The position numbers were made by a program, and so were the translations under genes. The notes beneath the pieces are model-generated. The model saw only the letters and a program-made list of their open reading frames with translations, ran no database searches and was not told where the DNA came from. Below, in pieces: positions 51,436 to 59,618 of a stretch of DNA of 64,000 nucleotides (its first letter is position 1; each line of letters opens with the position of its first letter). Source of the stretch: Pseudodesulfovibrio cashew. GTDB lineage: Bacteria > Desulfobacterota > Desulfovibrionia > Desulfovibrionales > Desulfovibrionaceae. The DNA is taken from positions 3,307,501 through 3,371,500 of the forward strand of contig NZ_CP046400.1 of assembly GCF_009762795.1 (NCBI RefSeq), given 5' to 3'.

Positions 51436-53550
51436 CTATAAGACCTTCATGATCGTTATAGTTATGTCATCCAGCTTCTGTGCGTCCCCCCGGAATTCGT
51501 CCAATGCATACATCAAGGTCTGAATTATCTCATTTGCAGAATGGTCAGAATGATCACGAAGTATATCTCTCAACCTCTGCTTGCCGAACATCTCCCCACT
51601 CGAGGAATGCGTTTCCCATATTCCGTCAGTACCCACGGCTATAATGGTCCCGGAGTTCAAATGCTCAATTTCGCATAACTCAAAATGCACCTCGTCAATT
51701 ACCCCCAAAGGCATCCCCTCCCCCGCAAGCTCCACAAACGAGTCCTTGGCCGGATCATAGAGCAAGGCGGGATCATGTCCAGCCCGAACCCACCGTAACG
51801 CCTTGTCTTCGGTCAACTCCATAAGGAACAGCGTCATAAACCGCCCCGATAAGTCCATATCCTCAAACATCAATGCATTGACCGATTCGACAATACGGTC
51901 CAACCGCGCGTCACTTCCAGCCTGACAATGCAGGTACGCTCTGGCCGAAGACATCATGAGCGCAGCCGGTACGCCATGCCCACTGACATCCCCGACTGCG
52001 ACCACAAGCCCTTCTCCGTCAGCTGTCACTCTTGGGATGAAGCCATAATAATCGCCGCCGGTTTCGTCACAGTATTCACTGATCGCTGAGATGTCCGCAC
52101 CAGGAAACACCGGGGCCGACAACGGCAGAAGGCTCTGCTGCACTTGCTGCGCCACTTCCAGTGAACTTTTCAACGCCACCCGTTCCTGGAGTTCCGGCAC
52201 CATCCCGTTGAATGCCTGGCCGAGTTGTCCTATTTCATCCGTACTGCGCACTTCGACCCGTGTCGAAAAATTACCCTTGGCGACCTTTCGAAACGCGCTG
52301 GCAAGCGCAGCAATATTCCGAGTAAAAAGCCTAGACAGAAGCAGAGCCAGAACAAGTACTGTGACGCACACGCTCAAGGCGAAAATGACCATTTTCGCAT
52401 TGTGTCTACCGACTTGAGACAGAACATATTCTTTAGAAGACAAGGCATCCTTGATCACATCCTCTCTGGGGACGATCAACATGAGCGCAGTTCCGTCAGC
52501 ATCTACCGGTGCAAAACTCCACAGAGCTTCCCTGCCATCATAAGGCATGGCGACAGTCATTGGCTCCTGCTTGCGCAAGGAGTCCACAGCGTTATCGTAT
52601 TGTTCCTGATCGTCAGAAATGAGTCTTGCCGTCTCTTCAGGGAGAGTCCAGTGACGCCCCATGACTTCGGAGGCTTGTTCCTGAGCTATTACCCTGATTC
52701 TATCGGCATGATCGGTGGAAAAGTCAGCCTTGACAAGGAACGATTTTGTCTCATGCGAAAAGATTCTTGTCTGGTGCTCCCCTCCCAAAAGCGAGTCCAC
52801 CGGAATCACGAAGGACACTTCACCTTCCACATTACCATGGATATCACGCACAGGAGCAGAAATACGAAAAGCCGATCGTCCAGTCCGGGAATCAATCCTT
52901 GGAGAGGCCCATTGCAAAGATTGGCTTAAAGTGGCGTCAATATCTTCCATAACAAAACGCCGCATCCCCATTCCCATCCGCATCGGCATCATGGCCCGAG
53001 AGTCTTTCGACACACCGGGATATGCTATCGTGACGCCGTCGGGAAGCCTGACCTCAATCCAAAGGATAAGCCCTGGGGACTCAAGCTTTACCTGCTCAAG
53101 CAACGGCAACAGTTTGTCATTAACATCGGACTCTGCGTCGACAGGGACAACGGTTAGCTTTTGAAAATCAACTCCCAAACTCTCTGTACGGCCCATGCGT
53201 TGAAAGTAATACTGCTCAGCCATTCTTCGGATTTGTTCTCCAGAAGGGGACAATATGCCCGATACTCCAACATGAGAATGCCCATAGAGAACCCCTTCGA
53301 TTTTGGATGCCAAAAAGAGCGCAGCCGATTCAAGCAATTGTCTTTCCCGCCCAAGAACCTGAGCTCGATCCTTCACGATACGCGTCAAGCCGGTACTGGC
53401 CTTGTGAATAAGGACATTTTCACTCCGCGTTGCCAAGTCATCCCCGAGACGAGTGAGATCATTACGAACAACAGCTCCGACGCATAGCAACGGCACCAAT
53501 GAAATAAAAAGCAAAAGAATCAGCAGTTTGTATCGAATACTCATGTTCAT
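51436..53550 (-). CDS. Membrane PP2C (SpoIIE-type) phosphatase with HAMP domain
   Basis: 704-residue sensor phosphatase. An N-terminal helix (about 9-30) and a second helix (about 395-415) frame a periplasmic sensor (cache-like) domain. A HAMP region follows (about 415-470, IAALASAFRKVAKGNFSTRV), then a SpoIIE/PP2C domain (about 490-700) with metal-binding VVAVGDVSGHGVPAALMM, MTLFLMEL, VRAGHDPALLYD and GTDGIWETHSSSGEMFG. Such proteins dephosphorylate anti-sigma-antagonist proteins, but no STAS or RsbW gene is near. It lies downstream of the ZraR-like regulator on the same strand and may respond to metal stress. Confidence 0.9.
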   Translation of the reverse strand: MNMSIRYKLLILLLFISLVPLLCVGAVVRNDLTRLGDDLATRSENVLIHKASTGLTRIVKDRAQVLGRERQLLESAALFLASKIEGVLYGHSHVGVSGILSPSGEQIRRMAEQYYFQRMGRTESLGVDFQKLTVVPVDAESDVNDKLLPLLEQVKLESPGLILWIEVRLPDGVTIAYPGVSKDSRAMMPMRMGMGMRRFVMEDIDATLSQSLQWASPRIDSRTGRSAFRISAPVRDIHGNVEGEVSFVIPVDSLLGGEHQTRIFSHETKSFLVKADFSTDHADRIRVIAQEQASEVMGRHWTLPEETARLISDDQEQYDNAVDSLRKQEPMTVAMPYDGREALWSFAPVDADGTALMLIVPREDVIKDALSSKEYVLSQVGRHNAKMVIFALSVCVTVLVLALLLSRLFTRNIAALASAFRKVAKGNFSTRVEVRSTDEIGQLGQAFNGMVPELQERVALKSSLEVAQQVQQSLLPLSAPVFPGADISAISEYCDETGGDYYGFIPRVTADGEGLVVAVGDVSGHGVPAALMMSSARAYLHCQAGSDARLDRIVESVNALMFEDMDLSGRFMTLFLMELTEDKALRWVRAGHDPALLYDPAKDSFVELAGEGMPLGVIDEVHFELCEIEHLNSGTIIAVGTDGIWETHSSSGEMFGKQRLRDILRDHSDHSANEIIQTLMYALDEFRGDAQKLDDITITIMKVL

Positions 53551-53708
53551 CTCCCTGGCAAGGTCTGCCGCTCGTTTTATTCTCCGGCCACGCTGATATG
53601 CGGCTTATCCGTGAGTCGGAGAATGGAATTGCAACAACAGGTCCATCGCTCCATTTTTCCCAATAGCGAACAAGGAATCCTTCTTCGACGACACACACCA
53701 CAATGACA

Positions 53709-55067
53709 TTACAGCCCGTATTTCTTTAACTTATTGTTTAGAGTCGTCCTTGTGATGTCGAGTATTTTGGCCGCTTCGCTTTTGTTCCAGCCGGTCTGCT
53801 CAAGTGTTGCCAAAATGGCTATTTTTTGGACATCTTCCAAAGGCTGGCCTCCAAGTTGCCCTTTATCGGATTCGGTCTGATCGGCCTGCTCGTAATCCTT
53901 GGTCAGACTGGCAGGGAGTTCCTTTTCTGTAACATACTCGCCCATACACAGGATGATGGCGCGTTCAATCATGTTTTCCAGCTCGCGGACATTGCCAGGC
54001 CAAGAATGACGGATAAGCATATCCATAGCCAGAGGACTAAATCCCTTAACAGTTTTCCTATTCTTTTCGGCGAAGCGCTCAAGGAAAAAATTGGCCAACA
54101 GGGGGACATCATCCTGCCGTTCACGGAGAGCTGGCAATCTCAGCACCATGACATGCAACCTATAGTATAGGTCTTCGCGAAAACGGCCCGCTTCCACCTC
54201 GGCCTTGAGATCCTTATTGGTGGCGGCGAGGATGCGGACATCCACAAACTGCACAGTATCGCTACCCACCCGTTGAATTTCACGTTCCTGCACGGCACGG
54301 AGCAATTTAGCCTGCATGGGCATGGATATTTCCCCGATTTCGTCAAGGAAGATCGTTCCCTTGTTCGCCTGCATGAACCTGCCATCGCGGCGCTTGTCCG
54401 CTCCGGTAAACGCTCCTTTTTCGTGACCGAACAGTTCCGACTCCAGAAGCGTCTCTGAAAGTGCGGCGCAGTTGATCGTCACGAGTTGCTTCTTTTTTCG
54501 GGCGCTGGTTGCGTGAATCGCCCGGGCAATCAGTTCCTTGCCTGTCCCGGATTCTCCGGTAATCAGAACCGTGGCTTCCGTGGGCGCTACTACCTTGACC
54601 ATATCAATGACGTCCCGCATGGCAGAGCTGGTCCCGATGATGCCGGTGAGAGATTGTCCGGCGGAGACGGTTTCCTTGAGGTGGCGGTTCTCTTCGGACA
54701 ATCGCTTATGGTCGAGGGCACGCTCCAGAGTTATCTTGAGTTCGTCAAAATTGAGGGGCTTCGTCAGGTAATCATAGGCTCCGAGCTTCATAGCTTCGAC
54801 CGCCACGTCAACGGATGAATACGCCGTCATTATGAGTACGGGAATGGCCGGGTTGAACGCCTTGATCTCTTCCAGCGCTTCAATGCCACTGACTTTTGCC
54901 ATGCGAACATCCATGAGCACCGTGTCATACGGATTCTCCTTGACAGCCGCGACCGCCTCGCCTCCATCCATCGCGGACGCTGTTTCATATCCCCAACCGC
55001 CAAGGATGGTTTCGAGCATCGACAGGTGCCCTTTGTCGTCGTCGACAATGAGTATATTGGTCTTCAT
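53709..55067 (-). CDS. Sigma-54-dependent response regulator (ZraR/NtrC family)
   Basis: 452-residue activator. Receiver domain (about 1-120) with VDDDKGH, phospho-Asp in TVLMDVRMAKVSG and Lys in YLTKPLNF; AAA+ domain (about 140-370) with Walker A GESGTGKELIARAIH, sigma-54-contacting GAFTGADKRRDG and Walker B GTIFLDEIGEIS; C-terminal Fis-type helix-turn-helix (about 405-450, WNKSEAAKILDITRTTLNNKL). It starts 12 bases after the kinase gene upstream and is the likely activator of the three sigma-54 promoters in the island. Confidence 0.95.
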   Translation of the reverse strand: MKTNILIVDDDKGHLSMLETILGGWGYETASAMDGGEAVAAVKENPYDTVLMDVRMAKVSGIEALEEIKAFNPAIPVLIMTAYSSVDVAVEAMKLGAYDYLTKPLNFDELKITLERALDHKRLSEENRHLKETVSAGQSLTGIIGTSSAMRDVIDMVKVVAPTEATVLITGESGTGKELIARAIHATSARKKKQLVTINCAALSETLLESELFGHEKGAFTGADKRRDGRFMQANKGTIFLDEIGEISMPMQAKLLRAVQEREIQRVGSDTVQFVDVRILAATNKDLKAEVEAGRFREDLYYRLHVMVLRLPALRERQDDVPLLANFFLERFAEKNRKTVKGFSPLAMDMLIRHSWPGNVRELENMIERAIILCMGEYVTEKELPASLTKDYEQADQTESDKGQLGGQPLEDVQKIAILATLEQTGWNKSEAAKILDITRTTLNNKLKKYGL

Positions 55068-55079
55068 GATTGCAAGCCT

Positions 55080-56855
55080 TTATGTGGATTGAGGTAATGA
55101 GATGGTGAAAGTCGTCCCGTTGCCGACGGAACTTGCAAAATCGACGTATCCGCCGTGCCCTTCAACTATCTTACGGACAACGGCGAGGCCGAGTCCCGTC
55201 CCCTGGCTTTTGGTCGTAAAATAGGGATCAAATACAGTAGCCATGTTTTCTTCGGCGATACCGTGTCCTGTGTCCTCAACCTGGATGATCAGGTCCGTAT
55301 CGGATTTCAGGACTCTCAAGGTCAACCGACCTCCGGCATCCATGGCCTGAATGGCGTTTATTCCCATGTTCAACAGTGCCTGAATCATGCGGTCGGCATC
55401 CAGCTTTACGGGTGGGAGATCAGACTGTACGTCGATTACGACTTCGATCCCGAGGTCCGTCGCATCCTGCTGGAATAGACGAGAGACTGTGTCCATGACA
55501 AAGGCCATGTCCACTTCCTTCGGGCTGATCTCAGAAGGACGAGAAAAATCGAGCAGTTCGGATATAACGCGGTTTAGTCGTTCTGTTTCGGCAATCATGA
55601 CCATTGCGGCTTTCCGATTGTCACTGTCTTCGTCAAACAGTCCGGCGAAGTAGGTCGCGTAGCCCTTGATACTGCTGAGTGGGTTGCGAACTTCATGCGC
55701 GATACCTGCTGCGAGATTGCCGATGGCGGCCATCTTCTCCCGCTGCTTCATTTCCGCCTGGAGTCTGTGGATTTCTGTCAGGTCACTCAGAATAAATATT
55801 GCACCAAGCGACAAACCTTCATCGGAAACAACCTGTGCGACACCGATATTGCCTGGGAAGCACTTGTCGCCTGAACTGACTTGCAACTCCTTGGTAATAG
55901 GCCCTTTCATCCCGGATGACTCCGATGCCAGTTCTACGATTGCAGCGGGAAGCACATCGTTCACATTCTGATGCAAAGCTATTTCAGCCTCAACGCCAAG
56001 CAATGATGCCGCATCACCATTGATATGGGTAACGATATCATCCGGACCGGTCACAACGAGGCCGATGGGGAGATGTGCGACGATCTCTGAAGCGAAGATT
56101 TGCGAATCCTTCAACTGCTGACGTGACCTCCGATATGCCTGAACCCAGAAGAGTGAAATCATGCAGCCAAGGCCCACGAGCAAAAGAACACCCGAAGTCA
56201 TGATCATTACCCTGACGTCGGTTTGGCGCGCCTCGATAAAGGGCTCGGTATCAAGACCAATAAAGATCAGCGGCCTGTCTACGGTTTTGCCGGCAGTCTC
56301 GGCTCCGTTCATCCCCCAACGAGTGTTTTCGGCCCTCTCTTGGGCTCCCATCATGTGGTGCCCCATCATTTGGTGCATCATTCTGGAGCCACCGGTTCCG
56401 AGAGAAACGAACTCTTTATAGACGACGAAAGAATCGGCTTGATCTCCGTCCTCCATGATCATCCACCGGGCCTGTTGGCCTGGGGACATGGCCCTTATTT
56501 GGTCAGAGCCAAGATATGTGCTGCCTATCTTTGCTTCGTCATTGTGGGCGATCACCCGCCCTTCGCGGTCCGTCAAGAGAATGAATCGTATGTCCGGCAG
56601 TTCAGCGGTCGCGTCAATCAGTGCTTGGAGCCTGTCCTGTGCACCATAGCTTCCCATCATGCCCGCACGCGCCCCAGCTTCGAAAGATCTAATCAGTGCC
56701 TCGCCTTTTTCGCCGAGCACCTTCTCCATATCGCGAACTTCACGATTGTAGTTGAACACGGCAAGAGCACCAACCACCAAAGTCATGATGACGGCCATGC
56801 CCAGAACCATCCAGACAGGCGCAGAACTTCCCAATAGTCTTCTATTCAATGACAT
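55080..56855 (-). CDS. Membrane sensor histidine kinase (ZraS-like)
   Basis: 591-residue sensor kinase. Helix about 12-34, periplasmic domain (about 35-180) with a Met/His-rich patch MMHQMMGHHMMG (about 160-171), second helix about 200-220, PAS domain (about 240-350), HisKA with His in GIAHEVRNPLSSIKGY (about 385), and ATPase domain with NMGINAIQAM, EDTGHGI and TKSQGTGLGLAV. The Met/His patch is a likely soft-metal site (inference). GGGAG precedes the ATG at 56855. Upstream partner of the sigma-54 regulator; divergent from the ZraP-like gene. Confidence 0.93.
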   Translation of the reverse strand: MSLNRRLLGSSAPVWMVLGMAVIMTLVVGALAVFNYNREVRDMEKVLGEKGEALIRSFEAGARAGMMGSYGAQDRLQALIDATAELPDIRFILLTDREGRVIAHNDEAKIGSTYLGSDQIRAMSPGQQARWMIMEDGDQADSFVVYKEFVSLGTGGSRMMHQMMGHHMMGAQERAENTRWGMNGAETAGKTVDRPLIFIGLDTEPFIEARQTDVRVMIMTSGVLLLVGLGCMISLFWVQAYRRSRQQLKDSQIFASEIVAHLPIGLVVTGPDDIVTHINGDAASLLGVEAEIALHQNVNDVLPAAIVELASESSGMKGPITKELQVSSGDKCFPGNIGVAQVVSDEGLSLGAIFILSDLTEIHRLQAEMKQREKMAAIGNLAAGIAHEVRNPLSSIKGYATYFAGLFDEDSDNRKAAMVMIAETERLNRVISELLDFSRPSEISPKEVDMAFVMDTVSRLFQQDATDLGIEVVIDVQSDLPPVKLDADRMIQALLNMGINAIQAMDAGGRLTLRVLKSDTDLIIQVEDTGHGIAEENMATVFDPYFTTKSQGTGLGLAVVRKIVEGHGGYVDFASSVGNGTTFTISLPQST

Positions 56856-56876
56856 ACGACTCCCGCAGGACAAAAA

Positions 56877-56893
56877 CGATCATTTTTTAGACA
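56877..56893 (+). promoter_or_regulatory. Candidate enhancer site for sigma-54 activator, copy 3
   Basis: CGATCATTTTTTAGACA matches copy 1 at 14 of 17 positions, including the ATTTTTTAGACA half. It ends 130 bases before the sigma-54 promoter at 57024. Confidence 0.5.
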
Positions 56894-57023
56894 CTCGCCA
56901 TCCTTATCTGATCAAAAATTAACCACACATCGGAAGTTTGGCAAGTGACCATATCCCTCACCTGCGCCCTTAAAACAATAAAAGCAACATGATTTCAATA
57001 CATTAATACAAGAAAGAAGAACT

Positions 57024-57040
57024 TTGGCACGCCCCTTGCC
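57024..57040 (+). promoter_or_regulatory. Sigma-54 promoter for ZraP-like gene
   Basis: TTGGCACGCCCCTTGCC is a full match to the -24/-12 consensus with correct spacing, 47 bases before the ZraP-like start. It probably drives the whole zraP-SHOCT-cus series. Confidence 0.9.
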
Positions 57041-57087
57041 TTATGAGCAGTACGAACACGTTACAAACCTTATCGGAGGAATTTATC

Positions 57088-57510
57088 ATGAAGAAGACTT
57101 TTATGACACTGGCACTGGTTGCGGCTATCGCTCTCGTTTCCGTAAACGCCATGGCCTGGGGCATGCATGGATACCAGGGCAACGGGTACGGCATGCACCA
57201 AACCACCCAGGTCGACACCAAGGCGTATCAGGAATTTCTGGATTCCACTGCCGACCTGCGAGCGGCAATCAGTGCTGACCGGGCTGAGGTTGCAGCCCTC
57301 ATGGCCGGACAGAACCCGGATGCCAAGCAGGTTCGCACCCTGACCGAACGGATCAATAAGAACATCGCCACTCTCGACGAAAAGGCCGAAGCGCTTGGCC
57401 TGCCCGAACACGGCTTCATGGAACGCGGCATGATGCACGGAGGCATGATGCACGGCGGCATGATGGGCTTCAATGGACACGGAAACGGTTACAACTGTCC
57501 GGCTTGGTAA
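57088..57510 (+). CDS. ZraP/Spy-like periplasmic metal-stress protein
   Basis: 140-residue exported protein with signal peptide (about 1-22, ending VNAMA-WG). The mature part has two helices (about 45-115, KAYQEFLDSTADLRAAISAD and QVRTLTERINKNIATLDEKA) in the Spy/CpxP/ZraP style, framed by an N-terminal Gly/His/Met patch and a C-terminal MMHGGMMHGGMMGFNGHG. ZraP binds Zn2+ and acts as a chaperone that feeds back on ZraS. GGAGGAA precedes the ATG at 57088, and the sigma-54 promoter lies upstream. Confidence 0.87.
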   Translation: MKKTFMTLALVAAIALVSVNAMAWGMHGYQGNGYGMHQTTQVDTKAYQEFLDSTADLRAAISADRAEVAALMAGQNPDAKQVRTLTERINKNIATLDEKAEALGLPEHGFMERGMMHGGMMHGGMMGFNGHGNGYNCPAW

Positions 57511-57531
57511 CCACACGGACACGATGAATTC

Positions 57532-57557
57532 AGCGGGAGGGAGCTTTCCCTCCCGCT
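57532..57557 (+). promoter_or_regulatory. Intergenic hairpin between ZraP-like and SHOCT genes
   Basis: Eleven-base perfect stem AGCGGGAGGGA/TCCCTCCCGCT with GCTT loop. It is followed by ACAACTTTTC, not a full T-run, so partial termination or mRNA protection is likely. This could set a higher level for the ZraP-like protein than for the efflux pump downstream. Confidence 0.6.
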
Positions 57558-57578
57558 ACAACTTTTCAGGAAGGCACC

Positions 57579-57830
57579 ATGTTCAACTGTAATTGGGGAT
57601 TCATGAACAGTTTCGGCCACGGCTTCGGCATGGGCGGCTTCGGATTCATCTTCAATCTGCTCTTCATCGGACTCCTTGCTTATTTGGTCTACAAGATCAT
57701 TAAGCGAGTTTCCCGCTCCGATGGGCGACAGGACCGGAATGATTCTTTGGAAATCCTGAAGCGCAAGTATGCAAACGGAGAAATCAATTCGGAAGAATTC
57801 AACAGAATGCGTGAAATCCTTAAGGCATAA
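57579..57830 (+). CDS. SHOCT-domain small membrane protein
   Basis: 83-residue protein with a Gly/Phe-rich start (GHGFGMGGFGF), one transmembrane helix (about 23-42) and a C-terminal SHOCT motif (SLEILKRKYANGEINSEEF). It is like the protein at 42237, so SHOCT proteins accompany both copper export systems of the window. AGGAAGG precedes the ATG. It belongs to the ZraP-Cus series. Confidence 0.85.
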   Translation: MFNCNWGFMNSFGHGFGMGGFGFIFNLLFIGLLAYLVYKIIKRVSRSDGRQDRNDSLEILKRKYANGEINSEEFNRMREILKA

Positions 57831-57973
57831 ATCAAGCCTGTACCACCCCATGAGAGACATAGTGTTGCGCTGCCCAATTATCGTTTCCCATTATACTACT
57901 CCTCATCATCAATTTGGGGTATGCTGTTAGTATCTTAGAAGCCCTGAGTGACAACCCCCATTTCGGAGCCAGA

Positions 57974-59335
57974 ATGAAATTCACAACACCAAGAGTCTTC
58001 ACGATTCTGATCACGCTTACCTTGTTGTGCGTCCCTGTTGTACACGCCGGCGATTCCGAACAGGCCGTCAAGCAAAACGGTGCTCCCAGCAGCTACCTCG
58101 GCGACCGAGAGGAGTTGAGCGACCTGCGCGTCTTCCTCAAGCTCGCGGCCGAGAACAACAATGAACTGCGGGCCTCTTTCCAGAAGTGGCAGGCCGCGGT
58201 CAAGAAGGCTGTAGGAGCTGATACGCTCCCCGATCCGAAATTCTCTTTCGGCTACTACACCACGCCTCTGGAAACGCGCGGTGGCCCGGCCCGCTACAGG
58301 TATGGTCTTTCCCAGACTCTGCCGTTCTTCGGCAAGCTCGGCTACAAGGAACAGATGGCTTTGCGTGAAGCGGACGGCTTCAAGGCGAAGTTCGACAGTC
58401 TGAAGCTGACGACCTTTTTCGAGGTCAAGAAGATCTACTACGAATACTCGTATCTTGCGCGGGCGATTGAGATAACGAAGGAAAACATCGAGTTGATGAA
58501 GTACCTCGAAAAGATCGCCACCGCCCGTTACACCACAGGCTCCGCCAAGCATTCAGACATCATCCGCCCACAGGTCGAGCTCGGCAAGCTCGAAGATCGG
58601 CTCAATTCTCTCAACGACCTGCAGCGCCCTCTTGCAGCAAGCCTCAACGCCTTTCTGGATCGCCCTGCCGATACGGCAATTCCGTTCCCCGATTCCATAC
58701 CGGTCATGTCCTTCACCGAACCCGAGGACACCCTGTTTGACGACATCCGCGCCAATCCGAATCTGACCTATTGGGAAACCGTGGTCGCCAAGGAAGAAGC
58801 AGGCAAGAACCTCGCCGAAAGCAACTACTTCCCCGACTTCACCTTCGGCGTCGACGTCACCGAAGTCGATGACGCCCGCAACCCCGGCGTCATGGGCGAC
58901 GGGCAGAATCCGATCATGACGTCCATGTCCTTCAACATCCCCATCTGGCTCAACGCCCGTGAAGCAGCCGTCGATGAAAGTCAGGCCAAGATTCTCGCCG
59001 CCAAGCGGAGCAGGGCGGGGCTTGAACGCAAGCTGACCGCGGGCCTCGAACTCGCCCTCTACAAGTACCGTGACGCTGGCCGCAAGATCGGCCTCTATCG
59101 CGACACCCTCGTGCCCAAGGCTGAGCAATCCCTCGGTGTGACCATGGAAGCCTTCATGACCGGTCGGGGCACCTCTCTTGACCTCATTGATGCAGAACAG
59201 ACCCTGTTGGAACTCCAGCTCGCCTACTATCGCGCTCTGACGGATCAGGCGCAGCGACTGGCTGAAATCGAAACCATTGTGGGCCGCGAACTCCCTTGTC
59301 AGTTCCACGGTTCGCTTCTCAAGAAAACGCAATAA
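57974..59335 (+). CDS. CusC/TolC-type outer-membrane efflux protein
   Basis: 453-residue outer-membrane channel of the heavy-metal RND (CusCBA/CzcCBA) type. Signal peptide (about 1-25, ending VVHAGD), then two TolC-like halves with long helices (about 45-235 and 255-445). The frame is open from 57914, but the ATG at 57974 has GGAGCC before it and starts the signal peptide. The YHS gene begins two bases after the stop, then the membrane-fusion and pump genes. Confidence 0.9.
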   Translation: MKFTTPRVFTILITLTLLCVPVVHAGDSEQAVKQNGAPSSYLGDREELSDLRVFLKLAAENNNELRASFQKWQAAVKKAVGADTLPDPKFSFGYYTTPLETRGGPARYRYGLSQTLPFFGKLGYKEQMALREADGFKAKFDSLKLTTFFEVKKIYYEYSYLARAIEITKENIELMKYLEKIATARYTTGSAKHSDIIRPQVELGKLEDRLNSLNDLQRPLAASLNAFLDRPADTAIPFPDSIPVMSFTEPEDTLFDDIRANPNLTYWETVVAKEEAGKNLAESNYFPDFTFGVDVTEVDDARNPGVMGDGQNPIMTSMSFNIPIWLNAREAAVDESQAKILAAKRSRAGLERKLTAGLELALYKYRDAGRKIGLYRDTLVPKAEQSLGVTMEAFMTGRGTSLDLIDAEQTLLELQLAYYRALTDQAQRLAEIETIVGRELPCQFHGSLLKKTQ

Positions 59336-59337
59336 TT

Positions 59338-59607
59338 ATGTTGAATAAAGCACTCGCGACCATGCTGGTCTTTTTTGCCCTGGGCACGGCTCCTCTCGGG
59401 AATCATGCCTCCGCGCAATCGACCGAACAGAAACTCTGCCCCGTGATGGGGTTTGACATAACCCGGGAACTTTTCACGGACTACAAGGGAAAGCGCATCT
59501 ATTTCTGCTGCCCGGACTGTCCTCCCAAGTTCAAGAAAAGCCCGGAAAAATACATGAAAAAGCTGCTTGACAATGGCGTCGTCCCGGAAGACGCACCGCA
59601 GGCATAG
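59338..59607 (+). CDS. Exported YHS-domain protein
   Basis: 89-residue protein with signal peptide (about 1-26, ending ASAQS) and a small YHS-type Cys motif: KLCPVMGFDI, YFCCPDCPPKFKKSPEKYM. It is probably periplasmic and binds Cu+ or Ag+ for the Cus pump. An in-frame ATG exists at 59296 inside the channel gene; the ATG at 59338 fits the signal peptide. It takes the place that CusF has in Enterobacteria, but is unrelated in sequence. Confidence 0.85.
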   Translation: MLNKALATMLVFFALGTAPLGNHASAQSTEQKLCPVMGFDITRELFTDYKGKRIYFCCPDCPPKFKKSPEKYMKKLLDNGVVPEDAPQA

Positions 59608-59618
59608 CCGAGGAAGAC

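Noticed and set aside
57831-57973. Separate sigma-54 promoter for cusC
   Set aside because: TTGGGGTATGC near 57913 does not match the -24/-12 pattern with correct spacing; cusC is more probably read from the promoter at 57024.
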